Of a stretch of DNA of 37,635 bases, positions 1-9,069 are shown piece after piece. Position 1 is the stretch's first letter, and each line of letters opens with the position of its first letter. A model generated the notes under the pieces. It was not told the DNA's origin, did not search any database, and was given only the letters and a program-made list of their open reading frames with translations. The stretch is from Chara braunii (Eukaryota > Streptophyta > Charophyceae > Charales > Characeae): contig BFEA01000790.1 in the NCBI GenBank assembly GCA_003427395.1, positions 376,601 to 414,235 of the forward strand, read 5' to 3'. Position numbers and translations under genes: made by a program.

Positions 1-72
<72 letters not shown>
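1..72. repeat. (AG)n microsatellite at the window edge
   Basis: An uninterrupted AG dinucleotide run of about 60 bases, then a few interrupted units. It continues off the left edge, so its true length is unknown. It is the first of several long AG tracts in the window. Confidence 0.98.
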
Positions 73-473
73 CAATCGTGGGTGTGGGATGAGGTTATTT
101 TCGTTATCCCTTTCTTTTCGTCAGTTCATCTGTATAATTTTGGATCTGGATATAGTCGATTTTATCGGGACCTTCTTTTTAAACTTCTTTTGTAAATCGT
201 CTCGGATTTTCCTTGTCGTTTGTATTTTGTATGTATGCATGTAATGAATGTGAATTCTCTTTTATTAGCGATCTTTTCGGATTTCCAAACTTGTTTTGCG
301 ATGCCTGTTTCGTCTCTGTCTATTGTTCACTTGCGTGAGTTATACTATCAGATATGATTGAAAACACCCGATTATGGATGTTTTGGTTTAGTCGTCAACT
401 TTCGATCGCCAAGAGTGCTATAAGAAGTTGATGATCCTTTCTTTTTTTCCTTTTTTTTGTCATATGGATGACA
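73..473. other. Unassigned AT-leaning DNA upstream of element 1
   Basis: About 400 bases with T-rich patches and no reading frame, RNA gene or clear repeat that I can support. It is probably the flank into which the retrotransposon to the right inserted. Confidence 0.5.
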
Positions 474-1512
474 TGTAATGACCGGGTGCGGACCGCACCC
501 TACGCAAGAGGAGGATATTTGCATGCACGACCAACGCGATCGATACACTAACCCCCCCCCCCCCCCCCCCGTTTCCCACGGGCGTATAGTCACGATCTCG
601 AAAAGGTGCAGGGGACCAAACTTTCTAAACGGATATGGCTCCGGAATTTCCCTCTTCAATGTCCGATCGTGAGAGTCTGAGGAATTCGGAATACCGTGAA
701 TACTGGGAAGGTGAACAACTCAGACGGCGGGGGAACTTAGGAAATTCGGGATTCCCTGTCTGGCAGAAAACGATCGATTGTGCGGAAGGGACTTTCACTA
801 CGTCATAGCTAACGATCCCAGGGGCCCCGATTACCCAAATACTTATAACATGCAATATTTCATATCCCCCAGTTTCGTCGTTATTACTACCAGTTTCCCT
901 TCCTTTCACCTCCTCCTTCCATATCACCAACTCACGGTGGTGCCGTGGAATTCCATAGCCCACTATTGGCCCCGCATACCGTGCGAAAAGTGTCGGCGGC
1001 AGGAGGCATACCGAGGCTCGGAAATCGCTCGGCGAGCCCGAACCGAGGTCGAGCGGCGCCGACAAGTGGTCGAACTGTGCGACCAGCCACGAAGGCGAAA
1101 CCAGAAAAGATGGTGATTCCCATTTCTTTTAGCCTTGAAAATTGAGTTCGTTGGCAGGAGCAATGTTGTTGGGATTTTGTTCAAGAATGCAAGAGTGTTT
1201 TGATCTGTCGATACTGTGATTGTGGAAAAGTACCCCGGGATCTTTAGTCTGAGATGCACTGCGCATGCCATCTGCCTTATGCTTCATGACACCAGCGGCT
1301 TCCCTTTTGTGCACAAGCCCCGAGAGGCAGTCTACCCGCCATCTTACGAAAACAAGAATCGCCAAATACGACCTGCGCACACCCTCTTGCGTTTATACTC
1401 CCGAAACTTGCCACAAGAGATCTCAGTTCCGACCTGGGACTCCACCCCCACTTTCCTAAAATCCTTGGCACAACCCTTTTCGCACTTTCAGGCCCCCATC
1501 CCACTCTAATCA
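474..1512 (+). repeat. Putative 5' LTR of element 1
   Basis: The segment starts with TGTAATGACC, a TG-type terminus as LTRs have, and reaches a CA at 1511-1512, some 20 bases before the primer-binding site. It has no credible coding frame. It contains a poly-C run at about 551-570 and a GC-rich stretch around 960-1090. The assignment rests on position and termini only. The matching 3' LTR is not in the window, so the boundaries are provisional. Confidence 0.5.
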
Positions 1513-1534
1513 GGAAGTCGCGCTGGGCGTGAGG

Positions 1535-1547
1535 TTGGTATCAGAGC
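1535..1547 (+). other. Primer-binding site, initiator tRNA-Met type
   Basis: The sequence TTGGTATCAGAGC contains TGGTATCAGAGC, the complement of the 3' end of plant initiator tRNA-Met including its CCA tail. Ty3/gypsy elements use this tRNA to prime minus-strand DNA synthesis. It lies just downstream of the putative LTR and about 105-150 bases before gag, as expected. Confidence 0.85.
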
Positions 1548-1651
1548 TGACACGTGGCAGGCTTCCGAATTAATACAAAGGGTAACCCGCGCAGAGCGAT
1601 CTGGCAAACAGAGGACGACCAAGACAGCGAAATGCGTCGTGACGAGATCCC

Positions 1652-2438
1652 GTGGTAACAAGGAGTAGATCGACTGGACGTCGAGCAACCCCTATGAATG
1701 CTTATCCGGCTGTGAACCACGCCCAAAATCAAAATCCTGCACCTAACCCGGTTCCGCAGCCTCGAGCACCCATGGCTCCACCAAATCTGTATCTTTTTTA
1801 TCATGCACGTCACTTTGCTGGAGCATGGTTAGCTACCTGGCGTGCACAGCAGTATAACGACGACGAAGCTCGGATCAACATCCCCGCCAGATTAGGAGGG
1901 GATGCGCACCACTGGTTCAACACTTATGTTTGGGTAGATCTCCCGACGTTCGAGCAGAACTTCCTAAATCGATTCGATTACTTTCATCTGGAACAAACAC
2001 TCTTTATAATCAAAGATCGAGTTTAGAAACCACTCGAGTCAGTCACCGAATATCGCAACCGATTCTATAGGATGTTCGTCAAGACCCAACGGGGGGAAGC
2101 AGTTGGAAGGGATCTGTTTATCGATGGGCTTCGCAACAAAACCATCAGAGCAAAATTGCGAAAGCAATTCTCATCAATCAACCACACCTTACAGCAGATT
2201 AGAGGGAGATTCCTCCGAATTGGCTAGGGCGAGGGCCGAGTTGGCCGCACTTCAGAACAAGTTTGAAAACATGGGTTTCGTCTTTGGCCCTGTTACCTAT
2301 CTTGACCAAATCCCTGCCAAAACGTCCGCTCCCAACCCAACGGTGGGAGTGTTTGTACCTGTTATGACGGCTCCTGTGCCTTCGCAAGAAATTTCGAACA
2401 GGACAAACGAATCAACTGCGGTACTTGAACTACGTTAA
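1652..2438 (+). pseudogene. gag capsid region, broken (element 1)
   Basis: Gag forms the particle that packages retrotransposon RNA. The frame opens around 1652 (GTG), with the first in-frame ATG at 1694. It encodes a Pro/Asn-rich start and then a capsid-like stretch containing AHHWFNTYV. It is interrupted by TAG at 2024-2026, most simply a CAG to TAG change, and continues in the same frame to about 2210. There the coding signal moves to the frame of 2103-2438, which holds a helical Ala/Glu-rich segment (RARAELAALQNKFENMGF). Known family: retrotransposon gag. Seen here: at least one stop and one frameshift, so no functional protein. There is no obvious start codon context to choose between the GTG and the ATG. 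Confidence 0.75.
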
Positions 2439-2500
2439 TTAGTTTATTGCAAGAAAGCAAGAAGGAGCAACGATAACACAACGCTACGATAGAGTCGTTA

Positions 2501-3082
2501 ATGAGAACGATGTGCCCTATCGCTGTTAGGGCAGCACCCATGACGCAAGCAGCGGCCCCCGCTGCTCAGACTATGGGCGGAGCGGCAACTAACTTGAGTG
2601 TTTGTTACACGTGCCATCAGTTGGGCCACATAGCCCGAGACTGCCCCCTCCGACGCGCCCAAGCTCGAATCGGAGTGTCCCCTGTGGCTGCTGCATTTGT
2701 AGCAAACGGTCCAGGAAGGTTAGGAACGATGCTTGAGGAAATCGAGAACGAAGGAAGTACGATAGCCACTGCCGAGGAAGCAGCGGAACTTATTCCGCTC
2801 GACCAATACGTCGCCTTGGGATATCCGGGATTGAGAATGATTGGAACCATCCGACTAGTAGAGGAGCCGAAGGAAGTGGCCGAATGGAAATGTTCCTCGG
2901 GGGAGATGGAAGCAGATGGTCCTACCTTTGTCACTTGGAAAATCAACGTCTTGGACATAGTTCGAGCTTTGGACCATCGAATCCTGTTGCCTATAGGGCA
3001 TTTGCTGTCCATATCCGAGAAGGCTAACGAACGCATGCTGCAACATTGTAAGGCAAACCGGAGAAGATTTGCTCTGGAATAA
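2501..3082 (+). pseudogene. gag nucleocapsid with CCHC zinc knuckle
   Basis: This 193-codon open frame carries CYTCHQLGHIARDC near residues 35-48, a perfect C-X2-C-X4-H-X4-C zinc knuckle of the type that binds retroelement RNA, followed by basic residues (PLRRAQAR). The remaining ~140 residues link gag to protease and contain acidic patches. It lies in the same frame as the first gag block but is separated from it by the shifted middle segment, so it is one piece of a broken gag-pol frame rather than a separate gene. The ATG that opens it is probably internal. Confidence 0.8.
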
Positions 3083-3156
3083 TCCAAAAAGACGATCATT
3101 TTCTACGGATTAAAACCATTCCGCGGAAATCAGCAGAATGCGACATCGAAGTTTAG

Positions 3157-3933
3157 GGAATTTCGTACAACGCCATCCTTGATTTAGGAGTGGCGGTCCT
3201 AGCTATCTCTCTGAGGGTAGTAGAACGAGCCGGGAAAAAGAAGGATCTAATTACATTGGCGGAAGGTGATCACCTCGTCTCAGCAAACGAAAAAAAAATC
3301 AAAGCGGTGGGAAGGATGACGAATATCGTCGTTCGGCTAGGAAGGGTTCACGCCCTGGGAGATGTAGTAGTGTTGGATGTGAACACCTACGATGTCCTCC
3401 TGGGATTGCCAGCCCTCACGACACTACGGGCTAACCAGGATTTTGAAAGGCGATCGATCATTCTTCGAAACACAGGCGGGAAACCGTATGTCATCCCAAG
3501 GAGATTAACTCTTCGAACCACGCTACCATCGAAACCCTCGCCTGAGATCAGGGGATTTCTTCGAGTAATTTCGTGGAAAGAGTCGAGCCTCGAGAAAGAT
3601 CCAAACGAACCCGAGCTGCCCAACAACTCTTCCGGTAGCGAGGATGACACAGATCTCGTAATCCAAGATATGGTGCACCGATCGATCTACTACCCCGTCC
3701 GACAGAAGACAACAAAAACGTTCGTCCTCACAGAAAAGAACCTGCAATGGACTCGAGCTTTAATCTTCGGGGAACCACTCGTACAAGTATCCCACATGGT
3801 TAATTCCTTGGAACCCCCTCGAACCCTATACGAAGCCACCACTCCTCTTCGCTCCAGATATCGAGAAAAGAAGGCGTTCGACGACATTACAAGGCTACCT
3901 CGCTCCTTGCTGACTCCGGGAAAGGAGGTGTGA
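3157..3933 (+). pseudogene. Aspartic protease region of pol (element 1)
   Basis: Retrotransposon proteases cleave the gag-pol polyprotein. The active-site segment reads AILDLG at about 3172-3189. The family has Asp-Ser-Gly or Asp-Thr-Gly, so the middle residue is now Leu (TTA), consistent with TCA to TTA, and catalysis is probably lost. The second protease signature, DVLLGLPAL, follows around 3391-3417, then a linker toward reverse transcriptase. An in-frame TAG at 3154-3156 precedes the active site and a TGA at 3931-3933 ends the block. Reverse transcriptase continues directly in the same frame, showing that the TGA interrupts a once continuous pol. Confidence 0.8.
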
Positions 3934-4899
3934 TTGCTACGCCTAGGGGCCGAAAGCGAAGCTTTGGAACCCCCTGAGCGCGACGATCCTATGATCTACA
4001 AGCTCATAATCAAGATCCTTGAAAGGTCGGTGCATTGGCGGGATATCACCGATGACGTGACCCCAGAGGAACACGTGGCCATCCGGGAAGAAGACGCACA
4101 AATGATCGTTGCCGTATTCTCTTGGCGATCGGATGATTCTTTCATTTCCGCTCCCCCGACAGAAAACAGTAAAAGGGTGAACACGAAACAAGTAGCAGTT
4201 ACTATACATGGGCAACCATACGAGTTTCACGTACTGCAGTTTGTACCGAATGAGATTCGTGGATTGATTGTTGATATACTAATTGAATATCAGGAGGCGA
4301 TTAGTGTAACGGACACGGACATCGGATTGTTGTTGGTTGTCCAACATGAAATTCAGACTGGAACTCACCCACCGATCTATTGCAAACCATACCGATATTC
4401 GCTCACCGAACGAAAGATTGCGTTAGAAAGGATCCGAGAATTTGAGGCTATTGGGTGGATCGAACCGGCAACTGGACCTTGGTCATTTCACGTAATTTTA
4501 GTTCCGAAGAAAAACAAGTCGATTCGCATCTGCATCGACTATCGAAAATTGAATGATATAACGATCAAGGATGTGTATCCCCTTCCCCGGATTGATGATC
4601 CGCTGGATGCGATTGGCTATGCTAATTATTTCAGTAAGTTTGATATTCGTCATGGATTTCACCATATTCTGGTTAAGAAGGAGGATCGGCCAAAGACGAC
4701 CTTCGTGTTATTTGAAGGTACCTGGCAGTGGCTTCGCTGCCCGATGAGAATTTGCAATGCCCCAGCCACGTTTCAGAGAGCGATGAACGTCATGTTTCAA
4801 AATTTTGTCAATAAGACCACACTGACGCAGGACATGATTAACTTCTGCGTCATTGTGTACATGAACGATATCCTGGTTTACTCGGAATCATTCCACTGA
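3934..4899 (+). pseudogene. Reverse transcriptase, N-terminal and palm region (element 1)
   Basis: This 321-codon frame copies the expected Ty3/gypsy reverse transcriptase order. The start of the palm is GWIEPATGPWSFHVILVPKK, then RICIDYRKLND, then FSKFDIRHGFHHILV with the first catalytic Asp, then CNAPATFQRAMN, then VIVYMNDILVYS. At the catalytic YxDD position the codons read Tyr-Met-Asn-Asp, with Asn AAC at 4864-4866, so the first of the two paired metal-binding aspartates is missing. The nearby segment LRCPMRICNAP also departs from the usual Pro-Phe-Gly-Leu. The frame stops at TGA 4897-4899 and resumes without shift. Polymerase activity is very unlikely. Confidence 0.92.
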
Positions 4900-4932
4900 C
4901 ATGCTCAACACATTGAGTGGGCACTCGGGGCA

Positions 4933-5505
4933 TTGAAGGATGCTGGTTTCAAGATCGCATTGGAAAAAAACGAGTTTTTCCTCTCGGAAATCTTATTTTT
5001 GGGGTACGTGGTGACGCGAGGAGGCTTACGACCGGATTCGAGAAAGGTTGCGGCGGTCCGAGAAGCCCCCACGCCCACAACATTGACGCAGGTCTGGGCC
5101 TTTCTGGACTACCGACGATTTATCGAGGGTTTTCCTGCTATCGCACGACCTCTAACGAATCTCTTACGGAAGGACCAGCCACTGAATTGGGACGCGGAAT
5201 GTCAGCAGGCCTTTGTTGCCTTGAAGGAAGCCTTGGCTACGACGCCTATTTTGATCCGGCCCGACCGTGAAAAGCAGTTCATACTCATTACGGATTGGCA
5301 GCCTGAAGCAATCTCCGCTATTTTGGCTCAGAAGGGGAAAGACGACCGCGAACGTCATCCGAGTCGAGTACGCTTCGCGAATAGTACCGGACGAGAGAAG
5401 GAACGATTCAGCACCACAAGGAGAATGTTACGCGGTTGTCTGGGAAATCTAGCATTTCCATCCGTATTTGTACGGACAAAAGTTTCTCCTTGTCAGGGAT
5501 CATGA
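4933..5505 (+). pseudogene. Reverse transcriptase thumb and start of RNase H (element 1)
   Basis: This block continues the reverse transcriptase frame after the TGA at 4897. It encodes the connection and thumb segment (EILFLGYVVTRGGLRPD) and then the start of RNase H, including FILITDWQPEAISAILAQKG, which holds the first RNase H Asp. Near 5350 the coding signal moves to the +1 frame, seen as GECYAVVW in the overlapping frame at about 5420-5445, so the last ~50 codons of this open frame are out-of-frame translation. The C-terminal part of RNase H lies in 5468-5761. Confidence 0.88.
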
Positions 5506-5761
5506 ACCCTTGATGACCCTCAAGAAGCTTACCAACTACACGGGCACGATTGGACGTTGGGTTGTGCGACTGCAAGAGTACGATTTTGACATCATTCACC
5601 GGAAGACAGAAAAGCACGGCAACGCCGACGGGCTGACACGATTGCATCGGCCTAACAAGGTGGCCAAGGGCGACGAGATTACACCGTGGAAGGAGCCAAA
5701 ACCAAACGGCGAGCCCTCGTACGAACATGTGGCCATCCTCCCTCGACCCACTAAGAACTGA
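5345..5761 (+). pseudogene. RNase H C-terminal part, end of surviving pol (element 1)
   Basis: RNase H removes the RNA strand during reverse transcription. In this frame the signal runs through GECYAVVW, a TAG stop near 5451-5453, FLLVRDHEPL with a catalytic-type Asp, and HGNADGLTRL, the typical end of Ty3/gypsy RNase H. The frame ends at TGA 5759-5761. No HHCC zinc finger or DDE integrase core follows in any frame, so the element is cut off here. Confidence 0.85.
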
Positions 5762-5879
5762 TTGGCAGTCGCAATGGCGACGGGGCACGAAAATAATCCC
5801 GAAAACCCTCTTTCTCCCCCTTCGGGATCGTCTCTTCTCTCCCTGCCCGATAAATTTCACAAGCGGTTAACGGGTAGCT

Positions 5880-6220
5880 GAAAATCCAGGAATGAAAATT
5901 CTTAAATGAGAGTTTTGGGCAGTCTGAAAATCCTGAATGGTCCTGAAGTGGTGAAAGGTCCAAAGACCCTGAAAACCACATGTTTAGGCAGGCTGCATCC
6001 TGAAGTGGTGAAGTGAGAGTTTTTGGCAGTCTGAAAATCCTGAATGGTCATGAGGTGGTGAAAGGTCCGAAGACCCTGAAAACCACCTGTTTAGGCAGGT
6101 AGCATCCTCAAGTGGTGAAGGGTGTCCTGAAGTGGTGAAAGGTCCGAAGACCCTGAAAACCACCTTTTTAGGCAGGTTGCATCCTGAAGTGGTGAAGGGT
6201 GTCCTGGAGTGGTGATGAAA
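5880..6220 (+). repeat. 77/107-bp interspersed tandem repeats
   Basis: Three units carry the landmarks AAAGGTCCGAAGACC (or a variant), CTGAAAACCACC and TTTAGGCAGG, then TCCTGAAGTGGTGAAG. The first landmark falls at 5954, 6061 and 6138, giving spacings of 107 and 77. The longer units include an extra TTGGCAGTCTGAAAATCC segment. GGTC-CGAA-GACC inside each unit is a perfect small hairpin. There is no coding signal. Confidence 0.88.
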
Positions 6221-6354
6221 AATACCTTTCCCGCCAGCGTCGTGCTTAGTTTCCCCCCGACGCCTTGCATCCCCGCGGCGCCTCTTAGCCACGGTGCAGT
6301 GTACACCTGCGCCCTCCTCAGTAGTCGGCTTTCTGATATCCCGTCGCGGTGTGG

Positions 6355-6384
6355 GAGCAAACACCCTTACAAGGGTATTTGCTC
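6355..6384 (+). repeat. Strong inverted repeat GAGCAAA / TTTGCTC
   Basis: GAGCAAA (6355-6361) pairs with TTTGCTC (6378-6384). ACCCTT inside pairs with AAGGGT around a tiny loop, giving about 13 pairs in 30 bases. The inner part, ACCCTTACAAGGGTAT, recurs at 9128-9143 in the hammerhead-like fold. Confidence 0.8.
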
Positions 6385-6574
6385 ATAATTTTGCATTCGA
6401 TACAGTATCGACGCCAGTTGCCATATCAAGGTCGGTCTGGAGTAAAAAGTGAGAATTTTTTTTGGCTTCGCGCCGTGAAGCAAACTTCTCGACCATTGAG
6501 GCCGAGATTTCTGGGTGATCGTACGCAGTGATACGACGCATACGACAACACGGTAAGGGTTAGTAAAAATTAAA

Positions 6575-7310
6575 AGTCTTCGGCCGCGAGGGCCGGAGGG
6601 TTGGAAGAAAAATAAGAAAGGTCGCACGGGATGTGGCGACCACAATCTAAAACCATTAAAGGATCAAACGGTAAAGGCATAAATGAATTAGAACAAGTTC
6701 AGGGGCGCCAAAGGCCGGCCGGTATATGAAAGTCGGCAGATCGTGCCACCGTAAAATCTAAAGAGAACTGAAAAATTAATACAACCTCGGCCATGCGGCC
6801 GGGGCAGCCAAAAGAAACGTACTGCCGACCATAATACGTAACGACAGTCGGTACATCTATGTCGTGAGTGGGGTTGGGGCTCCAACTCCGCCTCCTGTAC
6901 ATAAGGGGAAGTCATTCCTCGAAAGGCGACTTCACACCCACATGATCACCCAAGCAACCGGTGCCTTCGTCCCTTTGAGGGAGACAGTGTTGCAAGCTCT
7001 GATAACCGTCCGCATAGGGCCTGGAGTCAGGCTACTTGAACTGGTACCTGCCTACCTACCGGTACTGGGCCTCTTAAAAGATGCTAACTTCTGTTTTCTT
7101 CTGCTCAGCCTCATGTACCCGGCACATCTACCTCTACATGGCGAGGTGCCGTCCTACCTGCTCCGTGAATGTTTTCCGTTGCTCTTAAGTGTCGAAGGCC
7201 TTTTTCCCCACCACTTGAGTGTTTTCCCCGCTGCAGTCTTCAATGTCACGGTCACAGGTTAGTACCGGCCCTTCGGCCTTCCGATCAGTCACGTGCCCTT
7301 GCGGGCCACA
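6575..7310 (+). repeat. Cluster of GC-rich hairpins with A-rich spacers
   Basis: Hairpins are at 6578-6598 (CTTCGGCC/GGCCGGAG), 6620-6641 (GGTCGC/GCGACC), 6785-6804 (CCTCGGCC-ATGC-GGCCGGGG), 6820-6854 (CCGAC/GTCGG closed by GTAC/GTAC), 7267-7278 (GGCC-CTTC-GGCC) and 7293-7309 (GTGCCC/GGGCCAC). The first and third are related to each other. The spacers are A-rich and non-coding. No protein-coding frame is credible here. Confidence 0.7.
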
Positions 7311-7416
7311 TGCATACTCAAGCCGACAAGCACTCAGACAGGCATGCGGACCAGTAAGTGTTCGTACACACTGATTTAGAAAAGGGGTTCGGTCCACTAG
7401 GTGGATTGAGTCTTAC

Positions 7417-7423
<7 letters not shown>

Positions 7424-7454
<31 letters not shown>
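7424..7454. repeat. (TA)n microsatellite
   Basis: A pure TA run of about 15 units. Confidence 0.95.
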
Positions 7455-7457
<3 letters not shown>

Positions 7458-7602
7458 AGTAGCTCTATTCTTACTGTAGTTGGAGCTAGTTCAGTAGGTT
7501 TTGGGGCAGATTATCAAATTGGAAATACTGGGATCGAATATGCCCCGACCCTTGAGCTAACTCATTTTTTTTTTTAGGGAGCTATGTTCTTACCCCGACT
7601 TC

Positions 7603-7645
7603 AGGCGACGCGGACTTGAACCCGCGACCTCAGCATTAGGAGTTG
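7603..7645 (-). other. tRNA 3'-half-like segment
   Basis: Read on the minus strand there is an anticodon-loop-like CTCCTAA, then TGAGGTCGC, then a B-box-like GGGTTCAAGTCC with near-complementary flanks (CGCGG/CCGCG). A matching 5' half (acceptor strand, D-arm, A box) is not visible upstream and the anticodon stem does not pair, so this is not a functional tRNA gene. It could be a tRNA fragment or the head of a tRNA-derived SINE. Confidence 0.3.
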
Positions 7646-7704
7646 TTACAGTTAGTTTGTCTGTCCGACAGTTGGCAGTACGGGGTAGATAGTAGTTAGA
7701 TTCT

Positions 7705-7795
7705 TCTCCTTTTTTTCTTTTTTTTTTCTTTTTTTTTTTACTCTCTTTTGATTTCGTTAGTTTTTTTTTCTTTCTTTTCTTATTATTTATTTTTC
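7705..7795. repeat. T-rich low-complexity tract
   Basis: Long T runs broken by C, about 90 bases. No gene is seen. Confidence 0.85.
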
Positions 7796-8104
7796 ATCGA
7801 TCTCGTAATTATTCTAGACAATTTTTGTTGAATGAATCTGCCTCTGAAACTAGGGCAGATTCTTCGTATCGAAGTAAGCACTTACCTTCGCAAAAAAAAC
7901 CTCGGCCACGATCTTGATCGCGCTGAAGGAGGTCGTCTTCGCAGGGGTGGTGCACGCGAGCAGAGGAGAAGGCGAGGCGTAAGTAGAGGAAAGGGCCGCG
8001 CGTGCAAGCACTCGCTCGATTACGCGCAGACGTGGGCTCTACTATGCACGCAGAGCAACAGAAAAGGCGAGCAGAACATCGCAGGGGGGCGCGCAAAATA
8101 GCGG

Positions 8105-8410
8105 AGATGGTGTGCGGGAGTAGAAGCAGCGAGGGAAAAGAAGAAGTAGAGAGGAAGAAGAAGAAGAAGGAGGAGGAGGGAGAGGAGAAGAAGGAGAATG
8201 AGAGGAAGATAATCGCGGGGAGGTGGCGCCGAAGAAGATGAGTGCGAGCAGAGGAGTAGAGGTAAGACGAGCGAGAAGAAGGTGGCCGCACGGAAGAGGG
8301 GATCGCAGGACAGATACAGGCAAGCGAGTGAAGAAGGAGGCGTGCGAGAAGGAAGAAGAAGAAGAAGGAGAAGAAGAAGAAGAAGAGAAGGGAGAGAAAG
8401 AGAGAGGAAG
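8105..8410. repeat. Purine-rich GAA/GAG low-complexity tract
   Basis: Two blocks of imperfect GAA, GAG and AGG triplets (about 8136-8215 and 8330-8410) with less biased DNA between them. The open frames here on both strands only reflect the composition (poly-Lys/Glu one way, poly-Ser/Phe/Pro the other). Confidence 0.85.
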
Positions 8411-8416
8411 GACTCT

Positions 8417-8485
8417 TACCTGGGTGTACGCGCTCTACACTGATGAATCCAACGAGTCGCTTGCCTGGGTCGAAAGGCCCGGGTA
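8417..8485 (+). ncRNA. Hammerhead-ribozyme-like fold, cleavage site disrupted
   Basis: The conserved core CTGATGA (8440-8446) and GAAA (8472-8475) are joined by helices in hammerhead order. The stem III candidate is TACCTGGG (8417-8424) with CCCGGGTA (8478-8485). Stem I is TGTA (8425-8428) with TACA (8436-8439). Stem II is ATCCA (8447-8451) with TGGGT (8466-8470). The NUH cleavage triplet that should lie between stem III and stem I is absent in this pairing. Taking GTA at 8426-8428 as the triplet would destroy stem I. So this looks like a decayed or coincidental motif. It was recognised by eye; no covariance search was run. Confidence 0.35.
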
Positions 8486-8627
8486 CACATCGTCGTTGCT
8501 CCTATGTGACGGGTTCATCATGACGGGGGATAGATTGTTGTAATTATCAATCTTGAACGAGGAATGCTTAGTAAGCGCGAGTCATCAGCTCGCGATGATT
8601 ACGTTCCTACCCTTTTGTACACATCGT

Positions 8628-8637
<10 letters not shown>
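8483..8637 (+). repeat. Short direct repeat pair
   Basis: GTACACATCGTCGTTGCTCC at 8483 recurs at 8617 with one change (T to C), about 134 bases apart. The first copy overlaps the end of the hammerhead-like fold, so only the 3' flank was duplicated. Confidence 0.8.
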
Positions 8638-8663
<26 letters not shown>

Positions 8664-8669
8664 CTTGAT

Positions 8670-8790
8670 CAAACGTCTGACAACGACTGACGACGACTGG
8701 CGAGGACTAACGACAATGATGACGTTGACAACGACGACGAAGACTGATGGCGAAGACTGACGACGGTGACGACGGCGACGACGAAGAGAG
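8670..8790. repeat. Imperfect GAC/CGA triplet repeat
   Basis: Degenerate GACGAC, GATGAC and ACTGAC triplets over about 120 bases. There is no coding evidence. Confidence 0.8.
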
Positions 8791-8845
8791 AACAGGTAAG
8801 CCTTCAATCTCGCGGCCTACCTCATGATACTTCCATCGAGTAGGA

Positions 8846-8892
8846 TAAATAAAATAAAATAAATAAATAAATAAATAAAATAAAATAAAATC
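8846..8892. repeat. (TAAA)n / (TAAAA)n microsatellite
   Basis: Tetra- and pentanucleotide A-rich units, about 45 bases. Confidence 0.93.
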
Positions 8893-8940
8893 GAATGAAT
8901 CTATCGCTAGAACGTGGATGTATACACTGCCGCGTACGAC

Positions 8941-8984
8941 GTGTGTGTGTGTGTGTGTAAGTGAATGTGTGTGTGTGTACTTGA

Positions 8985-9027
<43 letters not shown>

Positions 9028-9045
9028 AGAGAGAGAGAGAAAGAG
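8941..9045. repeat. (GT)n microsatellite followed by (GA)n
   Basis: GT runs at 8941-8958, 8968-8978 and 8987-9024, then GA units to about 9043. Other bases interrupt the run twice. Confidence 0.95.
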
Positions 9046-9069
9046 TACTTCAAGCGATCCATTGAACCG

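Larger units (their letters stand above)
474..5780 (+). mobile_element. Decayed Ty3/gypsy LTR retrotransposon (element 1)
   Basis: A putative 5' LTR and a tRNA-Met-type primer-binding site are followed, in canonical order, by gag with a CCHC zinc knuckle, aspartic protease, reverse transcriptase and RNase H. All coding parts lie on the plus strand but are split by in-frame stops (2024, 3154, 3931, 4897 and about 5451) and by frame changes near 2210, 2440-2500, 3080-3130 and 5350. Integrase would be expected after RNase H. The coding signal instead ends at 5761 and tandem repeats begin by 5880. I see no copy of the putative LTR downstream, so the element is 3'-truncated and inactive. The right boundary is approximate. 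Confidence 0.9.

Noticed and set aside
778-1509. Open frames of 60-112 codons on both strands inside the putative LTR
   Set aside because: They overlap in several frames without motifs; an LTR identity explains the region better.
7809-8323. Minus-strand frames of 160 and 93 codons with poly-Ser/Phe
   Set aside because: They are explained by the GAA/GAG triplet tract; no domain is seen.
8560-8600. Minus-strand CTGATGA as a third hammerhead
   Set aside because: No GAAA and no stem II partner lies at a workable distance.
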